This document shows positions 56,886-64,000 of a stretch of DNA of 64,000 nt, piece after piece. How positions within the stretch are numbered: position 1 is the first letter of the stretch; every line of letters begins with the position of its first letter. A program made the position numbers and the translations under genes. The notes beneath the pieces are model-generated. The model searched no databases and was not told the DNA's origin. It saw only the letters and a list, made by a program, of their open reading frames with translations. Origin of the DNA: Phytoseiulus persimilis (taxonomy: Eukaryota > Arthropoda > Arachnida > Mesostigmata > Phytoseiidae); contig CM075103.1 of the NCBI GenBank assembly GCA_037576195.1, positions 23,994,001-24,058,000 of the forward strand, written 5' to 3'.

Positions 56886-57139
56886 TGTAAACAGCCTGTG
56901 CCTTGAACAATCGGACTTTATGGAGAGCGGCGCCGCGATCTGGAAGGGGCAACCAGGTCTGCTGGAGGTGGTCTTCAAAGTATCCCCCGAAGCAGGATGA
57001 CAAACCACTCAAAAGCAGCCAGTTCGTGAAGAATATGCTGAACGCTTCGTTACGTGTGACTCAGCTCCGTGGCAGTGGGTAATGATCTGATTATTGTGAG
57101 AATGAAGTTGAGCTGATGGACGAAGTCCACTCACCTTGA

Positions 57140-57476
57140 GATTCGAAGAGCTGGGTTTTGGTAGGCTCACGGCCCGCAGGAACGCATCCGCATCCTTGAA
57201 CCAGAACAGTCCAGGCCGGTGGATATCATCCAGACCCGCGCCGCTCTTTTACGATCTCCGGATCTTCGCTAGTTCCGCTGCATAACGGGTCCTGATGGAC
57301 TTTATCTTGAGCTTGACGCCGGCCGCTGTCAAGTTCGGCTCTTTCGACTCTTCCAGCATATGCTCTCGCAAGTTGACTTTGCAATACTCAGCGCTTTGAG
57401 GATTCCACAGAGCTTCGTGATTCCGATATGCTCCCACGAAGCGGGGCGTGTGCCCATCATTCCATTTGAAGGCCAT
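57140..57476 (-). pseudogene. MADF-domain protein, likely partner gene of the Harbinger element
   Basis: Starting from MAFKWNDGHTP, the minus strand encodes a MADF (Myb/SANT-like) DNA-binding domain: FVGAYRNHEALWNPQSAEY followed by VKLKIKSIRTRYAAEL. A TAA at 57249-57251 interrupts it; the same frame continues with SGAGLDDIHRPGLFWF, the usual extension of PIF-element MADF proteins, up to a GTGAGT donor near 57139. Harbinger elements typically carry a transposase and a second DNA-binding protein that delivers it to the ends, and the two genes are convergent here. The stop makes it a probable pseudogene. A host MADF gene is the alternative. Confidence 0.7.
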
Positions 57477-57587
57477 CGCTACTTTCGTGGCTCGTGGTGG
57501 CAGTTGTAGAAAGAATCGGATTCTTTCAGACCCGCTATGAGTTCGCCAATCGATCAGAACGACTGCAGCTCGCATACATCTCAACAT

Positions 57588-58183
57588 TCATTCCGCTGCA
57601 GCGTTGACGAGAGAGAATGCCATTCGGCAGCGCCACAGCGTGCTCTCTCCCGTCGAACAGAACACTCAGTTCAATAGGGCTGCGACGTCTTCCATCGGGA
57701 ATGGGATACAGAGGTTGAAGAAGTGAGTCGCTCGCTCCATTGGGTTCCTATGGTTGAAGGCTCTGGTTGCCCATCTCGGTTGTACGACCAAGTTGAAACA
57801 GCGTGAACGCGCCTCTGGATGTCGGATCGATTCTCTGACGAAGCAGTTCTCTAACATGCAGCTACTGCAACTGAGGATCCAGAGATTCATCGGAGTGAGT
57901 CGAACATATCTAAGCCGCGCGGAGTCAGAACGATGCTCATCTGAATAAGAGTGAAGGGAGTATCTCTATATCTATTCTACAACCTCATCGGTACACATAA
58001 GAAATTCATGGGCAGAGCGTCTATACCCGAAAATGCAAACGGCTCCCGGAGTCAGGCACTCAAGGCCGAACGGGGTCCTTTTCCGGGATTCGCCATCTGC
58101 TCACGAAGTTAAGATTGGGCTGCTATTGTGCTTCGAAACAATCCTATCACGTCGGATATCGCACAGTTCCCGAGAGTAAGCCA
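57588..58183. other. No supported feature
   Basis: No gene or repeat recognised; this includes the upstream region of the secreted-protein gene. Confidence 0.35.
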
Positions 58184-58189
58184 TATAAA
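58184..58189 (+). promoter_or_regulatory. TATA box of the 58238-59624 gene
   Basis: TATAAA, 54 bases before the ATG. The leader would be about 20-25 nt. Confidence 0.65.
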
Positions 58190-58237
58190 GAGGGCTGATA
58201 GGAACCACGTCCAATAACAATAACCCTTCACTCGAAC

Positions 58238-59624
58238 ATGCGCGTCCTCCTGGTGCTCTGCCTTGCTTTTGCCTTCGTGGCCGAGGAAGCCGCCTCCACC
58301 AGTGCGGAGAGTACTCTGTGTAAGTCGACCTCAGTGCTGCTCTCAGAACCCGACGATTGTTTGCATTGACTTGCGAAGTCTACTCAAGGCGAATCTCTCC
58401 GGCAATGTATCTGGTTCTCTCTGCGAGCCGATGAGCTTTGGTCCTAGTTGATAGATCCCCGTAATTCATGGCGCTTCTCTGACGTCTCTGTCTTTCCAGC
58501 ATGCATCCGCGGAACTCTGAGGGCAAGCATCGACGCCAGCAGAAAGAACACCGAGTCGTTTCTCGAGCAACTCTCTCCGAAAGGAGACATCAAAGATGTT
58601 TCAAGCCAAATTAAAGACGAATACGCACTCCTTCAGCAGAAGCTGGACGAGAGGTGAGTTTCTCCACGGGCAGAGTGGAGCTGGGCATCCGCTCTAGCCT
58701 CTGAGGCCACTCTACCCCGTTTTGAATGAATTGTGAAACAGGCCTGAATCGAAGCGCGAATGGGCGCCTCGTGATTCTAAGGATTTCCGTGTTCCAAGCA
58801 CGGACAGCGTCGTCAAAGACTTCGTCTCGTGCGAGGAGCGCAATAAAGGAAAATTTTTCAAGCAAAACTGTGCTCTCATGGCCAAGATGAGCTTCGCCCA
58901 GAAGTAAGTTTGTCCATAAACGGAGAACATAATCAAATACCTATGTCCCCGGTGTCGTTGAGCCATATGCCATGAACGGAAAAAAGGGTTGGTAAAATCC
59001 GTAACCAGCCCACGACCCGGATCGAATTCTCAGATACTCCTCCTTGGCCTGGTTCCTCTCATAGCTCCAGAAAGGGCCCTCGAATCGCCCCCTGACTCTC
59101 CCCGGGTTTTCTGCTTGGTCCTTCCAGCCCCTAACATTCTTTCTGACGTTATAGGGGTATGGGACACGTCATGGCCCATTCGACGAACAGCCTTGCAATC
59201 ATTACCAGAGCAAATGTAGACTTCGCTGTAAGTGATACTCCCACATCCTCACTGCTTTGGAGTTCATTGATGCCCCCGATCGGGATTGGAATCTGTCCCG
59301 AAATTCACCCCTGGAATCCCCAGGAAGTGGACTCGAGCTCCCGAACGATGCGGGCCACCGCACGTTTACTCCCAGGGGGCGATTACGCCCAGCCGAAACC
59401 ATAATGCTCTGTATCAATAATTACTTGAGATTGTTCTTCGGGAGATGCTCATCGAAACCCCGATCGTTCCAAATTTAGCAGGCTCAACGTGCGCTAATAT
59501 GGGCACCCGACGCTTTCAGAAACAGCACGTTCTCCAGAAAGGCGAGCGGTACCTACGGGAACAGAGCGAGGTACTGCTCAGCAGCCTGAGGCAGGGCACT
59601 GCCTGCTTCCGTAACGGATACTGA
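58238..59624 (+). CDS. Small secreted protein, 191 aa, five exons
   Basis: Exons: 58238-58319, 58500-58653, 58742-58903, 59155-59227 and 59520-59624. They total 576 nt with every junction in phase, GT donors and AG acceptors (gtaag, gtgag, gtaag, gtaag; ttccag, aacag, tatag, ttcag). The product begins MRVLLVLCLAFAFVAEEAAS, a clear signal peptide, and the mature part is helical and charged with four Cys (in SCIRG, VSCEE, QNCAL and TACFR) that could form two disulfides. I do not recognise the family. A broken paralogue at 13999-14639 shares exon sizes for exons 1 and 2, which supports the model. Reading through the fourth donor would instead give a 215-residue product ending at 59404; the spliced form is preferred because the last exon looks coding. 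A poly(A) signal follows. Confidence 0.78.
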
Positions 59625-59790
59625 AGAATCATTGCACTTCATCACTGAACTCGGCGAGAAGAGGAGCATCAGATGGGGCAGGTGTGTCCGACGCTGACGT
59701 ATCATTGCTGGAAATATCTTTCGGATCTTGAAAGGTCTTTGCTGCAATAGGCATCCAAGATTGTTGAATATCGCCGAGCTTTGTGGATAA

Positions 59791-59796
59791 AATAAA
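59791..59796 (+). terminator. Poly(A) signal, probably of the 58238-59624 gene
   Basis: AATAAA, 167 bases after the TGA at 59622-59624. Confidence 0.5.
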
Positions 59797-59924
59797 ATAT
59801 TGGTTGTCTTCGACTTGTCCTTGTGCTGATCCTTCGAATTGAGATGATTCCATGGACTGAGCTTCCGTCGTTACTCGAAATTACAGGACACTCGGGACCG
59901 GCGGAAAATTTGGACAGGCTCATG

Positions 59925-60264
59925 TACCGTATTTCCTCTGATAAACGGGCATACCCGCAAATTTTTCGAACCCTCTCTGGGCACCCTCTCATAAGAGCGT
60001 GCCCAGTCAATAGAGCGCGCTCTCGTATTCGGCGAACTCGCTCCGGCGGACACGAATACCTCTCACGATATACTTTGACTCCTGCCAGCGAAGGGCGGGA
60101 ATCAGACTCAATGAGATATGCTGAGAGTCCCTGCTTTCCGCTTGGACTCTCGCATCAGCGACGCCCGCTCCTAAGAGCATGTGCGCTCATATCTCCAAGT
60201 CGCTTCGGGAGCCCGGTCAACAGAGATACCGTTATTTCCCCTGTTATAAAGGGAAATAACGGTA
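59925..60264. mobile_element. Candidate MITE, about 340 bp
   Basis: The left end (TACCGTATTTCCTCTGATAA) and the complement of the right end (TACCGTTATTTCCCTTTATA) match with small gaps. Each end starts or finishes with TA, which may be the target duplication. The right end also forms its own hairpin (60224-60266). No gene. Confidence 0.5.
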
Positions 60265-60266
60265 TC
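60224..60266. repeat. 16-bp hairpin at the right end of the MITE
   Basis: Arms gataccgttatttccc and gggaaataacggtatc with an 11-base spacer; perfect pairing. Confidence 0.85.
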
Positions 60267-60616
60267 TGAAACAAGCGCACCCGGTCGCACTCCGCTGCGG
60301 ATATGAGATCAACATGAAGTGCCGTAAGCAGGGCTGACTCCCATAACTTTGAACTTCCTTCATTCCATTAGCTCTCATACCGTATCACAAATGAAGCGAG
60401 CGATTCTGATCGGCCTAGACACTATTCAGTTGCGGAGTAGAGCTGTCAGTTGAGCGAGTGGAACTATGATAAGTCCAGCCTCTCTCCCAGCGGAAAAACC
60501 GACGAACAAACGAAGATCGTGAGCTCCGAACACGCGATCGATTCAATCACCGTTCAAATCAGAACAGCCGACCGAAGTGAAAACGCGATGCGGTGAACAC
60601 AATGCGGAATTCCACT

Positions 60617-61766
60617 TTATGCGAATTCGAAGCCGCGAATTATGTCTGGCAACTTCCTCTCTACTACTTTCCGAACACCAAACTGAACCATGTTTCTGAT
60701 CCGAGACTCCAGAACTCCAGCCACTGTAGTAGTCAGCCAACTGGTGAAACTTGTGACAGCGCTCAGGCCGGTGAATTTGACACTCAGATTCTTGAAATCG
60801 CTGCGAGGAGAAGGTGAAAACATCTGAGACTGCCTGTGCAAGTATTCAGAACCGGTCCTCGGAAACAGTTCCTCGACGATCTACACAGTCTGGGTCATTC
60901 ACGGAAGATGACTGAATCCCCGATTTCGGGAAATGACAATCTCACTCGAAGGACGCGGGAATCTCTCCGTCGTCACGATGAACGAAGCAACTCCAGGACG
61001 TCTTCGCAGCTCCAACTTACGTCGATGAGCCGAGACTTCACCGAATAACTTGAGAGAAAAAGTTATGAAGTTCATGGAACTCACTTGAACTTGAAGCGAG
61101 TGACTTCTACTGACCCGTCAGGGTCACGCATAATTTCAACATCTACGGTCACGTATGCGGTATGAGTCCGCATCTTGATCTCAGGTCCCATCCTCATCAG
61201 AGTCAAGGTGGCCCTATAGGTGAAATCGATGACGCCCATGCCGAGAGTGCAACTGATCCAGACGGTGCCACTCGGGTTAGCTATGATCTGCGCGTCATCT
61301 AGGGGAGCAAATCAGTGAGTGAGCGGCTCCGTTCTGACCACAGATCCTGGAATTCCAGATGATATCGAAAATTTCACTCCACCGAGGTATGATCTTTCGT
61401 CACCGATTCGTTCCGCGGTATCCAGCCCAGTCACTGAGCCGCCGAACAGTTTCGCCTCTCCGTAGCCCCACGAAAGCGGTATGTCGAGGCTGAAATCTGG
61501 CAGCGACATGAAGCGGATCTCGTCCGCATCACGGAGTTTTTCGAAAATCTCGTCGAAAAACTGATTGCCTGGAAGAACCATGATGTAGTCACCGTTTTTT
61601 GGAGTCATGCATTATTCATCAACGTGACCTTGTCGAATGAAGCGTTGAACCTGGGGAAGATTCGCAGAACATGACTCCCGCGCTCCAAGTGCTCACCTCG
61701 AATATTCGCTCCGCGTGCGCAGGAAACCACGACGAGTAATATGCGGCAAACGAGCACGAACCTCAT
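60617..61766 (-). CDS. Secreted group 7 mite-allergen-like protein, 217 aa (gene 2, four exons)
   Basis: Exons 61697-61766 (70 nt), 61383-61568 (186), 61085-61298 (214) and 60617-60800 (184) total 654 nt and stay in phase, ending in TAA at 60617-60619. The protein starts MRFVLVCRILLVVVSCARGA, a signal peptide. Exon 2 has SLPDFSLDIPLSWGYGEAKL, exon 3 ISCTLGMGVIDFTYRATLTL, and exon 4 LSVKFTGLSAVTSFTSWL then a long amphipathic helix. This order and length match group 7 allergens (lipid-binding, BPI/JHBP-like fold), which are secreted and expanded in mites and ticks. The donor of exon 2 (GTGGAG) is weak but is the one I found that keeps phase with exon 3. A donor followed by a 28-nt mini-exon (61021-61048) was considered and dropped. 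Family assignment is by pattern only. Confidence 0.78.
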
Positions 61767-62965
61767 AGTTCGATTCGAGGCGGTCCAATGCAAGAGCCGG
61801 AATGTTCAAATTGTGAGAGCGAACTCCTCAAGAGAGTTCGATGTGATAGAGTTCCAGAATATATTCATCGCCGGCATTGAGGGAAGCCGAGTGCGAGGAG
61901 AGAACGTGGAAGAGAGCGGATTAGGCGACTCACAGTGCTCGAAATCGGGGGACGCGGACTTTCAGATTTATGTGTCAGCTCACAGCTTTCATATCCGACC
62001 AAGTACACGCAAATCAGAACACCGGATCTCGCGACTGTCTGTCTCGAGTCGTACTTTCGAGGGTACTCACGAGCATTCCCCTCGAGGGATTCTCAGAATC
62101 CCCTCCTATGCACGCATGTATCCGTCTACGACACAGCTTATGAGTTCCTTTATCTTCTCATCAGAGTCATAGGTCTCGTCAAGGACACGAGATTCGGGGC
62201 TCCAGACTTCGGGACAATGGGGTCTTATCCCGGTGTGCAACTGGCCGGCTTCTCAGAGTTCATGGTCGAACAATCATGACTCTTGTTCTCGTAGGAGCAA
62301 TGTCTATTGATGTCAACAGGGCAATGCCATGATCTTGATAATACTCATGACCAGAGCTGTAAAGTTCAAGCATAATTCACTGCTCACTGAGCATTGAACC
62401 TTGAGTTGACAGGTGGATGCATGGATAGACCGGTCGCGTGTGCCACATCCATCTACATATATACCAATGAGGACAGACGGATGGTGGGGATGATTGATCC
62501 TCGAGCTCCGAGGCTCGGCTCATGACTCTCAAGAGAGTGTTTTCCGGAGAGGATGCTTGCTCCGCCTTTCTTTTTCTAAGAAATTCTTCCAGGAGGATCG
62601 TCGCATGTGCTCCCACCGATCAGAGAGTAAAGAGGAAGACCCTAAAAGAGAACTCCAACCTCGTTCCTTCTCGGATTCGCAACGTTTTTCGCGGTACATC
62701 CAGCTCACGGAATCGCATTCCACATTCACGGAGTAGAAATACCTCATTCCGTGATGCTCGTGTATAACCCCAGATGCAACCAATTACGCTTGCGTGACGC
62801 CTGGATCCTTGGCTGAGATCTAGCGAATGCTGGAGCACTGGGCCAATCCATGCTCGGATCGATTCGACAAGCCATATGTCTGCAGAAGCTCAGATAGCGC
62901 AACAACTTTGAACGGGGAAACAGGGGCACGTTTTGAAGAGGATCAGATAGCCAGAGATCTAATTC
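61767..62965. other. No supported feature
   Basis: Short frames on both strands without domains. A TATAT-containing stretch near 61857 could be the promoter of the minus-strand gene but is not a clear TATA box. Confidence 0.35.
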
Positions 62966-63927
62966 AAAGGGTCTCGGCAGTTCTTCGGCACTTTTGGCAT
63001 TGGGTCAGGGATTCGAATGAGATATATTGTTGTGGATACCCCATTCCAAGAAAACACTCTCTGCCCAGTCGGCGGGCTCAAGGTGCCTTGGTTTTTTTTT
63101 TATAGCATGAAACATCTTCTGGACCGATGAGAACCGAGCGAGATTCGGAAACTTAAAATGCTCATATCTCCGTTGTCTGGAAGAGTTCAGAGCTAATAAA
63201 GTGGGTTTTGGAAAGCTCGTGAATCCAGCTTTCCGATGCGTCCGTCATAGTTTTTCCACGATCAATTTTATTACCTTCAAATTACCATCTTCAAAGTGAA
63301 TGTTTCTCACCCACTTCCTGGAGGTTAACCACTTTCTAGTTTGTGTCATATTATGCCCCCTTCAGTGCGAGCACAATGCGATAGATAGATAGATCAAAAA
63401 AATGTTTGGGGGACCAACGTGAAAAAACAAAAGAACTGTCGTTGGTCACCCTGAATTCATCGAGTTTCATGCTCAAACTCCAGAATATTTGATCCAAATA
63501 TTTTTTTGATCTATCTATCGCATTCTGCTCGCACTGAAGGGGGGCATAATATGACACAAACTAGAAAGTGGTCAACCTCCAGGAAGTGGGTTAGAAGACG
63601 ATTCACTTTGAAGATGGTCATTTTGAAGGTATTAAAATTGATCGTGGCAGAACTCTGAGGGACGCATCGGAAAGCTGGATTCACGAGCTTTCCGAAACCC
63701 ACTTTGTGAGCTCTGAAATCCTTCAGATAGCGGAGATACGAGCATTTTAAGTTTCCAAATCTCGCTCGGTTTTCATCGGTCCAGAAGATGTTTCATGCTA
63801 TAAAAAAAAAAACAAGGCAGCTAGGAGCCCGCCGACTGGACAGAAAGTGTTCTCTTGGGATGGGGTATCTACAACAATATATCTCATTCGAATCCCTGAC
63901 CCAAGGCCAAAAGTGCCGAGACCCTTT
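62966..63927. mobile_element. Large foldback element, 962 bp palindrome
   Basis: The arms, about 62966-63403 and 63490-63927, are inverted copies with scattered differences, running from AAAGGGTCTCGG at the outer ends to the gatagatagatca / tgatctatctatc core near the centre. The loop is about 85-90 bases. It contains the 'atgctcatatctc' motif shared with the foldback at 18.6 kb, so both may be related. No gene. The target duplication is unclear. Confidence 0.85.
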
Positions 63928-64000
63928 CGGGGGAATTCGATAATGATGACGTGAATGCTTCGGAAGGCATGGGAGAAATATATGAGTCTGAGTTCGGGTT

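Noticed and set aside
59228-59404. Read-through end of the secreted-protein gene at 59404 (215 residues)
   Set aside because: A strong GTAAGT donor at 59228 joins in phase to a coding-like exon at 59520-59624; the read-through segment has an unusual composition. Kept only as an alternative.
60224-60266. Hairpin as a transcription terminator
   Set aside because: The organism is eukaryotic, and the hairpin coincides with the terminal repeat of a MITE.
61021-61048. A 28-nt mini-exon in group 7-like gene 2
   Set aside because: Skipping it joins exon 3 directly to the 60617-60800 exon in phase and gives a family-like protein; with it, the known C-terminal exon falls out of phase.
61935-62279. 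Plus-strand frame of 114 codons
   Set aside because: Composition looks random, with no domain or splice context; other frames overlap it.

Overview
The window is animal nuclear DNA, most likely from a mite or tick (Acari, perhaps a parasitiform mite). It has spliced genes with short GT-AG introns, TATA promoters and AATAAA signals, no bacterial operon structure, and about 50% GC. Two genes resemble the secreted group 7 mite-allergen family, which is common in Acari. The taxon is an inference. Host genes are few; most of the window is transposable elements, many nested.

Host genes. (1) An intronless, unrecognised helical protein at 1280-2731 (-), where a TATA box decides the start. (2) An intronless F-box/leucine-rich protein at 7604-9472 (+). 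(3) A small secreted protein in five exons at 58238-59624 (+), with a broken paralogue on the other strand at 13999-14639. (4) Two secreted group 7 allergen-like genes, both (-): 51861-52982 (five exons, one boundary unresolved) and 60617-61766 (four exons, 217 residues, in frame throughout).

Mobile DNA, left to right: Helitron pieces and a duplicated 660-bp repeat (3-6 kb and 12.7-13.4 kb); a MULE-like transposase scrap (11.9 kb); a pogo/Tigger-like transposon with long terminal inverted repeats (15928-17501); a complete short Helitron (17512-18388); a foldback element split by a 9,069-bp Ty1/copia element with two identical 313-bp LTRs and a GGGAG target duplication (19111-28179); another foldback element and a LINE scrap (29.6-30.5 kb).

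The centre, 30.5-51 kb, is one nested structure. A Gypsy-type element (30538-30838 and 50199-50993) is split in its gag by a BEL/Pao element on the minus strand (30839-50198), flanked by CAAGG duplications. That element is split by a hAT element (31137-32070) and three Helitrons: H 34669-44083, I 44379-45453 and F 47800-50157. Helitron E (36790-43670) lies inside H, a 216-bp MITE inside E, and a 685-bp foldback inside I. Removing each insert restores the interrupted reading frame or repeat.

The most striking item is the Helitron family. Each full copy starts A|TC, most with a TATATA-rich 5' end, and ends in a GC-rich hairpin followed by CTAG or CTGG and a T. Most copies carry a 45-bp minisatellite that ranges from about 6 units to about 141 units (6.4 kb) in copy E, with higher-order repeats. 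This looks like a rolling-circle transposon giving rise to a satellite. Downstream (55.6-64 kb) are a broken PIF/Harbinger transposase and its MADF partner, a MITE, and a 962-bp foldback palindrome.
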